Notes under the pieces: generated by a model | Told to the model about the DNA's origin: nothing | The model's input: only the letters and a program-made list of their open reading frames with translations | Database searches by the model: none | Assembly: GCA_029204225.1 (NCBI GenBank) | Contig: CM055095.1 | Location: 57,992,865-58,056,864, forward strand | Direction of reading: 5' to 3' | DNA from: Diphasiastrum complanatum | Lineage: Eukaryota; Streptophyta; Lycopodiopsida; Lycopodiales; Lycopodiaceae | Length of the DNA: 64,000 nt | Translations under genes and position numbers: made by a program | In this document: piece by piece, positions 25,001-39,000 of the stretch | Layout of the letters: each line of letters starts with the position of its first letter | Position numbering within the stretch: position 1 is the first letter of the stretch

Positions 25001-28000
25001 CCAATGAAACTTGAAACCTTAATCCAACTTGATAACATCACACGTAGAAAATCAGTGTCATTATAAGAGGAGAAGGGGTCGAAATCATTCCAAACAAAAC
25101 TCAGTGCCCAGTTATTTACCTTAAGTAGATGCAACGTGTCGATCTCATGGAGTCTATTGTGTGCAATGTCCGCTAAACGCAACTGAGCATCACAACTACT
25201 CTATTAGCATCTTTGTGAAAGTCAAGCAGTAAAGGAACTATAGAAAATGTAAAATGAAGCAACTTTGAAAAGTCTCAGATAGATAAAACATCTTCTCGGA
25301 ACATGTGCAAAACTTGATCCAGAACTTAATGTTAACAAATAGATCTCAATACCTTCATTCAACTTTTCTATCTAGTATGCCATTCAGATGTGCAAAACTT
25401 AATCCACAACTTAATGTGACAAATAAATCTCAATATTTTCATTTAACTTCTCTATCTAGTATGCTAGATCCAGTAAAAGGTTGTTGAAACATTTGCTCTC
25501 AACTCACGGTAAGAAGAAAAAGTATGTACTACAAACAATGAATTCCAATAAATATAACTCCACAAAAGCTTATAAGGATGAGAAATTTCAAAGTAGAACT
25601 CCAAAAGTGCACTATGCTATGACAATCGTGTCACTTTAAAGTTTAAACACAAAAGGAGTGACCTATTTGTCTTTCAATTTTTGAGGAAGAAAAATGCAGG
25701 TTTTCCATATTCTATATATAACAAGATTGCAAGTCAGTACAAGCCAAATGCTCACCTAGAAACTAGAAGCACCAATTCCTTTTGAGACTACGTTAATCTT
25801 CAATTCACTTCTGTCAATGACATCACTCCCTATTATCTCTTATGTGCATTCTCTACTTTTCACGCTCAACCATCAACGAGGGGACATTTTCAAAACACAA
25901 GACCACGCATCTCTAAATCATTATCTTTGAGTGTAGACTCTATAGAGCATTGCCTGACGTAGTAATAACACCCCTTGAGAAGACAAGTGAAGGAAAACAA
26001 ATGGAATCCTAGCCTAAGTGTACCAAGAGGAAAATGTACATACTCACAAAGAGCGCAAAAAGTCGGACCTAAGTCCTACCATCGATAGCAAGTTGTGCAT
26101 GAGTGTCTCTTCAAATGCCATGAGCCTTTGGAATCACAAAAGTTTGAAGATGATCCCAACTACAACACTAATGCTAGAAATTCTACCAAAATGACCTATC
26201 AAGGAGCTACAATTTACCTTGTATTAAAATTTGAAATTTTAAGCCTCGTATTCCATGCTTCCGTTATGTACATGCAAAGAAATGACACTTGGTCAAAGAG
26301 TCTTGGAAGTTTCTCTAGAACAATATTCCCTCCATGCAAACTAGGGAGACATGACCACTTGATGCCTTCCCGCTAGTGGTAGCAAATTGTAGAAAAACTA
26401 GAAGATCACTTTATGAAATACAAGAGAGAAAAAGTACACATCTTTAGGCACGCACATGGTTGGAGATAAGGGAGGGCAACCACCATAGAAAACAACCTAC
26501 CTCAAGTTTTGGCCCTTTTAATAATTTTCATGAGCTAGAGGAACCATGACACTTATTGAGGATCCATATGGTATTGATAACTTAATTGATACTAGCTAGC
26601 AGCTCAAATTATAGGCTCTAGACAAGAAGGTAGAAGGGTGACACTCGACAACTTTGATAATAATTATTAATTATTTGATTATAACTGGGATGGCTCCTCA
26701 TGCAACAATCACAAGAGTACATAGAATGTAGCTTACATTATACAAAGGAATCTTGACTATGACAACATCAAAAAAAAAATTCTAGCATGTGTTTGTCATC
26801 CACATTTGCGAAATTTCCAACATAGAAAGACAATTTATCTTAAAAGACTGATAATAACTCTCTCCATGCATTATAGCTGCCCAAGAATTCCTGTGTCTAC
26901 TTCATAGTACTCACGGTTCTCAGAACCGTGGGGTGAACCATACCATGGTTCATGAACCGTGGTACGGTTCATCATAATTATTTAGTTAATTAATTAATTG
27001 ATGTTTTGGCCCTCATTTGATTGAACTTAAAAAAAAATTTAATAAATTAATTTTTAACTACACGGTTCACCACAGTTCTGGCCAAAAAAATTTGAGAACC
27101 GTACGGTTCACTGTACGGTTCTCAGAACCGTGGTGAACCGTCCACGGTTCATTAATTCTATGGTCTACTTTTCAAAGTGATTCTCAACACTTCCTTTAGT
27201 TGTTATGCCCTTTGAACCTTATAAATTTTGCTTGGAGCCCACCATTAATTCTTCATAAATTTACTATTTTGACATTACGATTATGACTCTCCTCAACTAC
27301 GGCCTTTCGAAGCTAACCATCCAATGCATGAGAAAAAAATGCAGTTTGTTTTCTTTGACCTTCGGCAGTGGTGACACTATCTATTTGGTACAAGTTTTGA
27401 CTTGGTTATTAATCACCAACCTATTTGATATTTCTTGAGTCAACCACATTATTTTTAAGGGAGTGACACTAGGTTTCTAATATCCTATGCCTTCGAAATA
27501 AGTTACTGACTTGAGAAATCCAACTGCATTGCAGATGCATTATCTCAACACTTTGCACATTGTTGTGGTATTGTTTGGACATTCCCACTGATTGACATAG
27601 CACTTTTTTTCTTACAAGAGAATTTGCTATATCTTTATGATTGTTTGTGTTCCATCTGACTGTGATTCTCAACTTAAAATCCTTCATGAGGTTCTTATTG
27701 GGGATCGATACAATTTTCAAAAGACCTTACAATGTTTACTCCCCCACTTGTAGTCACATTTCAAAATGCAGCTCCATGATTACCTTGTTGCATGTACGTT
27801 TTATTTAGGAACATATATGGTCAATTTGCCCCTGACAAAAATGTGCACCGTGCAACATATCTCAATTGGCAATCAAAATCTCTCAATTAATCACTAATCA
27901 ATGTCATTTGTACAGAGACCAGCATGAGTCGCATGGAGCCTCAGCTGACGTTCTTGCTTCACTCCAACAATCCCCCCCCCCAATGGAAACAGCTGATCCC

Positions 28001-30089
28001 CTTCTCATCTAATGGCATAACTTCCAAAAACAAATAAGATGAGTTGTATATCATGCAAGAAATGGTTAAAGCTACAGCCCTCGACCTAGCCAGAAGCTCT
28101 CTAACAATCAACAAAGCAGCAAACTGGCTTCTTCCTGCACTTAGCCTCCTCTATGATTGAAAGAAAGAGACCGAGATCATTAAGTTATAACTACCATATT
28201 CTGTTGACAAAGTGAGGGTGGAGAACGAATATTAGAATGGCATTTCACACCGTTTATTATAATGACAAGGAGACATCAGAGAATATCATGCAACATAGGA
28301 TGATGACTTTGCATTCACTATGTACAAGTTAGTGTTGCAGGTTGCAGCAAGTGTTTTGAAGATGAGATACAATATTTTTTCATAAGCCTTACAACAACAG
28401 CCAAAAATCTGCAATGTTAAAATAGAAATATAACAAACAGCAATAGGAGATATTACTGTATCCAGCTAACACCTTACCTCATGTCCTATGAACACCAAAA
28501 ATAGATTGGTTTTTTCTGTAGTCTCCTGCAACAGATCCAAAATAAGAGTATGAAAACATAAGATACACTTTCTAAAGCAAACAAGTTCTCTTTGTGAATC
28601 TTTATAGTTTGACTATACACTTCATATATCTAATAAGCTCTCTTTGTGGATCTTTATACCCTCACTGTGACCACAATACCATTACCAAAAGCTAATAGCA
28701 TCAACCATTTAAAGACTTGCAAGATTTGTAACTTTCACAAATTAATGAGGTGGCAAGGGCATCAATCACCTAATATCTACCATCGTGAAAGCATCAAGCA
28801 TCAAAGCTATCCTTAACTCCCAATATTTCCTAATGTTTTACAGCAAGCTCACTACGTACATGGTTTCTGCAGGAATTTCAAGAGTTTTTGAACGGTTTTT
28901 CCAAGACTATGTACTAATTGAAAACGTGATCTGATTAGAGCATATTTATAAAATGTCAAAAAGTCCAAGGAACAAATCCTTGAGCATGTAGTCACTAAAA
29001 AACACCACCTATATCTATAAAAAGTTTGAGAGCCAAAAGTTTAATGTTGACCACGAATACTCATCGTGCATGGATAAAAATTCGTATCTTTGTTTTACAA
29101 AAAGATCTGAGATTTGAGGGGAAAAGTAATCTCAGAAAATATAAAGACATTATTATAAATGACATAATCTTATTGTGGTGCTCACAAGAAGTCATATATA
29201 ACAACCCTTAGTATAAAACAATTTCAATCCAAAACCTAAACCCACACTACTTATGAGGTTATCATAAGGACTATGCACACTTTGTCAATTTGGATTGCAT
29301 CCTCAAAAAGTCCCCATCTTCATAGATACCTGTTCCTAAGGTTTCTCCTTTTTTAGGACTGGGCATTCTGTTCCTTGGGAACAGCCGTTCCGTTCCTAAG
29401 GAATGGAACTTATTCCTAGAAACGGTTCCGTTTCGTTCCATTCCAAGGAAAGGAAATTTAAAAACTTTAGAGCTGGTTTATATATAAGACAAAATCTTGG
29501 CTGTTGCTTTCTTCTATCAAATTTCCTAATTAATATACTAGGAAATAGTAAATTGTCTACAAAGGTTAGAACTAGCAACACTTTCCTTTGAAAAAGAACG
29601 AGCAAGAATTCATATTTCTTCAAGATGTTCGCTGGTTAGCTCTTACAAAGAAGAACCATTGAAAAACCGGCAAAGATTTTCTGAAGAACCATCAAAGATT
29701 GTGAAAACTTTTCTAGGGAAATACATCAGTTTCTTGGCAAAAGAAAAACTCTAAGAGGTTAGGAGAACTTTCACATATACAAAGGACTGAAAATGGCAAG
29801 TATTCAAGCAGACCCCGGGCGCAAACGCGCGTTTTTTTTCAAAAGAAAAAAAATAGGCCCCTCCCCGCTCGCTCCCATATGCCCAAAAATGACTAAAAAT
29901 TATTTTCATCCCCCTCCCCCGGAATTAATTATTAGGGGGTATTTGGCACATACCTGCCCCCTCCGGTTAAAAAAAATGAAAAAAGGTACCAAAAAAATTT
30001 GCATAAAACCTACCCACTGCCCATGCCTCCCATAACTGAGATACCACCAAACGAGCTTGAAAGAGCAAACAATTTGTATTTTTGACAAG

Positions 30090-30165
<76 letters not shown>

Positions 30166-33100
30166 CGCCTTCTCCTCCCTCCCTCCTGCGATGGCTCCCT
30201 GCAGCGATGGCGCCCTGCTGTTGATGCCTTGCTGCAACTGCTCGCTGCTCTACTGCCGCTGGCCCTCTATCGCTACCCTACCATCGCTACCCTGCCATAG
30301 CTACCCTCCCATTGCTACCTGACCTGCCATACCTGTCCCTCCCATCTGCCATCGCTATCTGCCCTCTCTTGCCATCGCTACTTGTCTCGCTGCCTGCCCA
30401 TCTCCCTCTCCCTCCCTCCTGCCATCGCTACCTGTCTCCCTCAATATCCGCCCATCTCCTCGCTACCTGTGCCTGTCCCTATCCATGCCCTCCCTTTTGC
30501 CTCCTGACCCACTCCTGCTGCCCCCTCGCTACCTGACCCTGTCCCAACCCTTCCTTTTGCCTGTCCTTTTGCCTTTCCTCTAACCCTTTTCCCTCAGTAA
30601 TCATGTATCTAGCTGTGGTACTATGGCTGATTGGCAATCTGTGAAGCGGAAGGGGAAGAAAACCCCTCCCCCTTCTCCCTTTGTCTTCTCAGCCATCCCT
30701 ACTACAGCTCCAAATCCCTTTACCTTCCCCCCTCCCCCTCCCTCGCCCCTACCCTCCACTCTCGCAAGCTCCACCTCTTCTCCTACTGCCACTACCCCCT
30801 CTACTCTTTCTTCCTCCTCTCCCTCTTTCACCCCTTCATCTTCATCCCCCCCATTGTCTCCGTCTCTTTCAGCTGAATTTTTGTCTGGTTTCCCCCGTAT
30901 CATTGATTCTCTTCATGAGGACAATGCATCCTTGCTTGCGATCATCAAGAAACAAGCATTCCAAATCTCCACTTTGGAGAACACGGTCTTAGCCCTACAG
31001 GCAAAGTTGGCATTCTTGAGGTTGAGCAACAACTTGAGCAATCGAAGAGTTCTTGGGCTGACGTGCTCAAGGGTTCTAAGCAGGTTATTTCTGAATCTAT
31101 TCAAGAACATCAAAAACGAGATCTCAAGGCCCTCAATGTCAGGGTTAGGGGAGCTTCTTTTGCGGGTAAGGACCTCGTGGCTGAGGCAAATGCTTTTATT
31201 CATTCCACCTTTGGTCTCAAAGAGGATGTCATATCTGCTGCTTGGGTGGGTAAGCTCCAACCCACCACAGTGTTTCTGCGATTCAAGGATGCTTTGCTTC
31301 GTCAAAAGGTTTTGCGTAAAAGAGGCTGCCTGAAGGGGTCTACTATTTTTATGGATGAAGACTTGACGCCCATTCAATGGACTGAGAGAAAGAAAATCAT
31401 CGCAGATGCTAAGGCCAATGGTTTCCGGACTCTCTTTCGAGACGGACGCCCGGTCTTGGTTAAAATTGCAGAACTTAAAATTTCAGATTCTTCTCCCTCT
31501 CCTACGTGAGAGATGTTTTGAGCTACGGCCATTTATTTCCTCTTCTGCATGAGAGATGAGTTTTCTTTACATAGCGATTTACATTTTACGTTTTAATTTT
31601 AGTCTAGTTTTCTGTTGACGGCACTGTCCCGTCCGAGTTCCATTTACTCTGTTGTACTACCTCTTCAGTCTTATATGCCTTTTGGCATGGAAAAGACATT
31701 AATAAAGCTTTCTTTCTTTCTTTCTTTCTCTCAGCCAGCGGCCAGCGCCAGGGATGGCGAATGCCTCCATTGCTATGTTGTGGGCGCCCTCCATTGCTGT
31801 TGCTGCTGGCCCTCCATCGCTGCCCTGCTGGGCCTCCACCGCTGCTCTACCCTGAGTTGCTGGCCCTCCATCGCTACTCTAATCTGTCCCTCCATTGCTG
31901 CTCTGCCCTGTTGCTGCGGATCTGCTCCATCACCACCCATCGCAACTGCTCCATCGCTGTCCACCGCTGGTGCCCTGCCGCTGCTAATATGGTAGATGTT
32001 AAACTTCAACTCAATTTTTTAAGCATTTTCTTGCTTGCGTTACTGAAATTTATTTGATGCTCTGCATATCCTCTCCTTATTGTAGGCCGCATTCAATGGA
32101 TACCAACACCATACTTTCAAATAGGAAGAGAAAATCGTTGGTGCTTATGGAGGTTGTCAGCCTAGGAAGTCCTCCAAAGATGGCAGCCATCAAGGGTAGT
32201 TGCCATCGGGTCTCTCCTAAAGCCAAGAAGATTTCTGAGCTTCGGCCTCGTCAGCTTGGCATTGAGAAAGTACTGCAAACTGCGCCTTCCGGCACTCCTG
32301 CGTCGAGGTATGACTTTTTGACTGTTCCAGAGCATGCAGAGATCGTGCAAAAAATGATAGATGCTGCTGTTGAGAAGGCGACGCAAAGATCCTATCTTAG
32401 ACGACCTTTTGAGTGGCATAAAGCTACGCAGTCTAATATGTAGTTGGGAAAAAACGACAGAGGGGAAGCAGGTCGTAAAAAGCATGTGTAATACCTTGAA
32501 TGCACATTATAAGCAAGCAAATGCCAAGAGGCAAGCTAAAAATGCAGATATTTGCTGTGAATTAAAGGACTTAATCTCCAAAATCAAGAGAGGTGATCAT
32601 GGGGTACAATCACTTATTGAAATTGCTACCCGAGCAATCGCCCAAGCCTCGTCTCTTCCAGGTGAAGGGTTTATAACTCTTCTTGAGAGTTATCTTAAGA
32701 CGAACACCGAAGTTCATATCATGTGGAATGAAGAGAAACTTCGTGCTCTTCTTGAGCAGGCAAAGGCGGGAGAGCTAAGTATGTCGTCAGAGGTTCCAGT
32801 TGATTGGATAAAGAGAATGTGTGGGGAAGTGGCTAAACAAAATCACTGGACTTTGTAGTGTACAGCATAATGACACGTACTGGCCATTGGCATGACATTA
32901 CTATTTTTTTGCAATAAAATTTTAGATCATTTTGTGTCCAAAGGTATATGAAAAACTGGTCACTCTCCTGTCTTGCTGATTGTTACAGTACTTTCTGGCA
33001 TAAAATTTATAAAAAAGGTGAGCAGAAATCAGCCACTAGCAACACAAGTTGAGGCTGTTTCGCAACATATTATGGATTAGAGCATGAATCCTTTGAAAGA

Positions 33101-34309
33101 TAGTCATCCACATGCCATATTCACACAGATTTTGGGATTTACTTTTGGGCTTTCTTATTTTGCTACATGTTTTGAAATTTCTATTTTTGTAAAATAATAT
33201 CTGTATATAATTTAGAGGTGTTCCTACCCCTTCTCCTTCTATGCATGTTGCAATTCCTATCTCCCCATCGAACCCTATTCTTGATAATAGTGAAACTACT
33301 GTAGCTATTCCCTTGACTCCAGACACTCCAGAAGCACCTGTTTCTTTCCCTCCATATGCCTTGGTCAAACTTCTTCGGGATGATCAACTCCGTCTATTTA
33401 CCTTAACATTCACAGAGAGCAACTGGCTTCTCATGATTCTCTGCTTCTAGGGGTGGAGGTTCCTATCGAGGTTGTCCACTGGCCGAAACAAACGGCACTT
33501 GAAACGCATCCCGTTTGGAGAAACCAGGCCGTCGGATGGAAAGCTGCAAAACTAGTCCATTTCGTGTTACCTAATTATGTTTCTCTCCCATTGAAGGGCC
33601 ATTTCAACCAAACAATACCCGAATCAAGCAAGGCTGGATCCGTTAGGGCCGTATCGGGTTCACGAACCTGTGGACTGTATTCCTGGGCCATTTTCCAGCT
33701 AATGCTCCAAACGAACCCAATATACCTAGTTTAAATGTATGCAACACAAGTGCTACTTTGATATTGAATCTGCATATTGTATCGTGCAATGCCTATCACA
33801 CACTGAGGAAATACAATGTTGTTATGGTTATGGCTGTGGGTTTAGTGGTTGTAGTGAACCGTTCCACAATGCAACTATAGTAAAGATTATGTTAGGGTGT
33901 TTAGGGTTGATGCCATTCTATGATAGGCAATCTATGGATATTTTTAGGGTAGGCAGATAAGTGGATCAGTGTTATGCATGCATGCTCGTTCGAGATTTCA
34001 AACATGAAAGAAAAAACTTTCCTGCCTTTAGCAATCAGCAATGTCACATGCAAAGATTTCTTGCGCCTGCAAACTAAATTTGACACAAAGAAAGATGTTC
34101 AATGGTTAGACATCAAGCAGATGATATGAGAGACAAGTAGATGAGAGAAGAAGATATTGTTCATGCGTCAATACAGCAAGGGAATGCGTGATACATATCT
34201 CTCTTTCCCTCTCTCTTAGAAAGACACATATTCATCCATTGAATTGTGTGCACACATACATCCATTGATCCATCCTACGTCTACACATATTCATCCATTG
34301 AAATTGCAC

Positions 34310-34401
<92 letters not shown>

Positions 34402-35923
34402 CATAACTGAAGGGCCATGCGCCACAAATCACCCTTCAGCAGGTAGAGCTGCTCGAGCATGATGAACTGGTAGGCGAAGCGGGTCGGAGCAGGCTTCTTG
34501 AAGTCCAGCCTGCATTGCAAAACGAAATAAGATCCACACACCAAAACGCATTCACAACCCTAAACCCTGGAATTATTGGCGTGTGCAACGGAACTGTAAA
34601 TGAGCTTAAAAATAAGTAGTCTCTTACCTGCTGAATGTGCGGAAAAGAGCAGTGGTGCGGCGCTTGCATGTGATGCAGTCCACAATCGCAAGTGCCTTCC
34701 TGAGAAGCTCACTGACCCAAGGCAGACGCCCAATGGAATGCAGGAGGAGGTCCAGTGAGTGTGCGGCACATGGAGTCCTCACAATGGAGGGATACTCTGC
34801 CATATGAAGATCTCCCATACCTCGGCAGTTGGACGTATTGTCCGTCGCAACCTATCGCCAACAATTGATTCAAATTACAATTAATGTACAGCTTGAAAAC
34901 ACATTGCAATCAATTGAAAACACCCTAAACCTTTGTTAACACATTGCGCAGTAAATGATCAAGCAACCAATGAAAGAACTAGTACTTGGACAACGCACTG
35001 TGGCCCAACCTCCTGTATCGCCTGGCGGATGATGTCGTAGATGTACTCCGCCGTGTGCACTCTACTCTCCCTGCCTCAGAGGCGTCGACACTGTGGAGGC
35101 ACATGGAACCGTAGCAGCTGGAAACAATGATGTTGATGAGTGGACGTTTACGACGATCGGTCCACCCATCAGCCATGATGGAACAGTCGTAACTATCCCA
35201 GGCCTCGTGCAATGCAGCTAGTCTCTCTCTGACCTCGGTAACCCGCCCCTGGAGCAAAGGGCAGCGAAGCGCATTGGTTGTGGGTGCTGTGTAGCTGGGC
35301 CCGCAAACTGCAAACTTCGAGACTCTCTCGGAAGATGTGGGATGAGGCCATGATGAAGGGGAGGTTCGGGTCATAGAACATCTGTGCTGTGGTCTTGGTG
35401 GCCTCCATGTGTTGTCCCTCTCTGAGAGATACCACCATGATGGTCTGTCTGGTGCCTTGGAATGTGGATGGCTGAGAGGATGCGCGAGGACACACAAGAG
35501 GCAGATGGACGATGCGGATCTGGAGGTGGTGGTACAGGTGCAGCTGTGGAAGTGGAGGCTGTGGATCCATGGGGAGTACTAGTGGTGGTGGGGGCGAAGG
35601 CGGTGCGGTGGCGGTGGCGGTGGCGGAGGCAGTGGGGGGGTGGCAGTGGGTGCACTAGTGGAAGGGGTCTCCGCGGCATCTATGGATGGCTCGTCGGCCT
35701 CAACACCTGACTCAGCATATGTCTCGAGAATGCGAGCCCTCTCCGCAAGGGGGATGAGTGTACAAAGGCCGATCCCGTAGCGTCCCCCTGTGGGTCGGCG
35801 AACTCGCATTCCCCCCAAATGTGCTCGGACCTGAGAGGCGTTCCCAATGAACTCCTTCGACAAAAAGGGCAACGCCACTTTTTGTCGTGCAACGACTCCA
35901 CCTCGTCCCAAATGGGAGAAGCG

Positions 35924-36006
<83 letters not shown>

Positions 36007-39000
36007 CATGGGGTAGCGCGGTCTGCTGCCTTGCGGCCTATTTTCCTATTTTTTTTAAATACGCATTTGGCGCCCAGACGCGTTCGCGTCCCAAAACAAA
36101 AATAGAAAAAAAAAAGGCGTCCGCATCCAGGGGTTGGACGCCAGACGCGGACGCGAAATGGCTGCATCCGGGGTGGGGACGCGCATGTCTTGATCAATGT
36201 TACATGAGTCAAGCAAATTACATACCCTAAAGATAAATTCAGGGTCAGGGGAGTCAATTACAAATTACACAAAAAATGTTAAGGATTTAGAGGATCAACT
36301 CACGACTATAGGAGTGAGTGTACAAGATAAGCTTTTTGTTCCTATCAGTTATGGACTTGGCTCATTACATTCGCGGAGTCCTTCTCTAATGCTTTATTGT
36401 TATGCTTATCAGTTATTACTTTAACGTCATTCATGCATAAGCAGGCCCTTGGGCCTTTTTTATTCATGTACTAGCCTATTGGCCATTATAGTAGTCTAGT
36501 TGCAATTTTGAACATGACTGATGAGCTGGGCCACCCAGTGGGTCATAGACCTATTAGGAGGTGCACCATTGTCCCTCTTAGAGATTGGTTTCCCCAGTCT
36601 TATCCATTTAGGGTTCCTCTATGACTATAAGTAGGAGATATTGTCATTCATTATTCAGCTTATGATATTGATCTTGCTCTCTTTAGTCTCCTTAAGCATT
36701 CTCTTTATCGCTTTCTAGGGTGGTCAGTTCCTACTTATGTGCTGCTTTCCTAACTTAGCTATTGATCTACTGTGAATCACTTCATAACTTGATATCGTAG
36801 CACTTTTCTAGCTCGAAAAAAAAAAAAAAAAAAGCCTTCTACTCCAAAACGCGATGAATGCTAAAGCATTGAATTCTTCCAAATAATGTGATAATCTCTT
36901 AGAGCCCAAAGCTCTCTCCCCATATTGTTTTGTGTCCATCAACTAACTTCTATCGAGTTCTGTACCTTTATTTACCTGGCTCATCTTTTCCCCTACTCAT
37001 TTGTAGCTCTCATGAGCGAGGTCCTTGTTTTGTTATCCATAATTTGTTGTTGGGCTCACTCTATCTTAATTGATCAAATATTGAGACTCTTAACACTCTT
37101 TCATATGTAAGTAGCTCATCCTTGTCCTAAGCTTTATTCCAAGACATAAAGTGCAGTCTAACTAGCTCCTAGCCCAATTAACTCTCGCTTGTGATCTTTG
37201 AGCTCCAAATAAATTGCAACCAACAAGTCCTAGGCTTTTATTCAGGTTAAAATAATATAATAGCCGTATCAGGTAAAAGTCAACATTGTCTTTCGAACAT
37301 CCTTCAATACACAGATTCTTTTCACGGCAATAACATAGCAAATTAAAGAGTATTCTTGACTACATACCTATTGTACATGCACAACCTAAATAGTACAACA
37401 TTGAGGGTCTAAATAACATATATATTTACATGTATGTTGTTATGCATTTAAGCACCTATCCCGTTTGTAGTAATTATGACAGTTAGAGTGATTATAAATT
37501 TGTAAGTAAGAAATGGCTAAGGCATCGACGAGCTGTGGTGACCAAAGTACAGTAAATAGTTTTACGCTTATATTGAGATGTTGGGGACATGGTACCGGGT
37601 CCTTGAGAAGGGATTGGCTACACTGACCTCCTCAGTAGGAGAGAGTTGACTGGTCAACCAAATACAGGTCATATGCTCACTGGGACATTTATTTCAGTTG
37701 ATAAGTGACATGTGGGATGATATTCCTCCATAATTTGCCTAGTGTACCAAGTGGCAAGGGTTGGCTTTCCATGGTTTGCCATGTGTCAATGCGAGGAAGG
37801 GTCAGGGCTTAGGGGTGCTTGAGAAGGATGGATATGTGAGCCTAGGTATGGACACTCCTATCACTTTCTATGCAACTTTGGACTGAGCATCCAGTTCCTA
37901 TGTTGGTGATGGCAATCATACTTCGTACATGCTTATGGAACACAAACATGTTTTGTACAGAATAAAGCTAGACTTTGTTGAGATGTCATGTAAGCTATCT
38001 TTAGTTCAGGGTAGAGAGCCTAACATATGTACTAACCATTACATATAACAGATTGCAAACTCCAAGATATTCAATTTAATTGATTATTGGACCTTGGAGT
38101 TCAAATTTCAGACACCATGTTTATTTTAAGGCTAGGCTTTTCCATAGACACTGTTTTTCTCAACTACCTTATCAAATCCAGCTAAAACAAAATCATTAAA
38201 AATGCATTCCATCCAACATTCCAAAACAGAGGTCTAGAGATTTCTTAAAGCTCTCTGGAACAAGCTTTTTGTGCATGTTTGGTAACGTCTATGCAACTAT
38301 GAACCAACTGATAGATCCTATTAGGTTTGTGGATTTAATAGGAGGTTCAATGGCAATTGATTAAGATCCTGTGGGATACAAAAGGAAATAAATTTGGCCA
38401 GAATAATCGATTGATCGAGATCCTTTGGGATACAAAAGAAAATAGTTATGGCTAGACCAAAACTGCACAAGTCCTACACTAGCTACATTCTTACGCAATC
38501 GACATTAATGACCTAAGAGTCTATACCAGGTACCTGCTTTTCAAAAGAACTTTCAAAAAGGTTGTCTATCAAGCTTTTGGGAGTGAAAATCTGATAATCA
38601 ACACTATGATCTTCAGTACCTAAGAATCTGCAAAAGACATACAAAAATCTGGCTTTAGTTAAAGGCACGTAAACAATTGTTGCTTTAAACATGTATTGAA
38701 TACAATCCACTAATTTAAATAACCTTTCAGATTTAGAATCCACTCTAAATAGTAACAACATATTTAAATGTACAAGGCTACAAGCATTGTTTGCAATAAT
38801 ATAAGATTTGCAATAAGATGAATTTTGGTAAAATTAATTTCTGTGAAGAAAAATCATCAAATCATTTTTGATGTTGCATTTTGAAGGATCCTTGCATCAA
38901 TCCTTTGAGGGTCAGATTATGCAAATAATCAAAAAAAATTAAATTACCTAAAACAAAATCAATTTCGTGACTGGACATCACGGTTGAGTTTCAAGTGAAC

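Noticed and set aside
29793-30035. 80-codon frame with Lys/Pro-rich sequence
   Set aside because: Arises from A runs and C runs; no domain.
30312-30600. Leu/Pro-rich open frames in the C-rich repeat
   Set aside because: Composition bias alone keeps them open; repeated CATCGCTACC words explain them.
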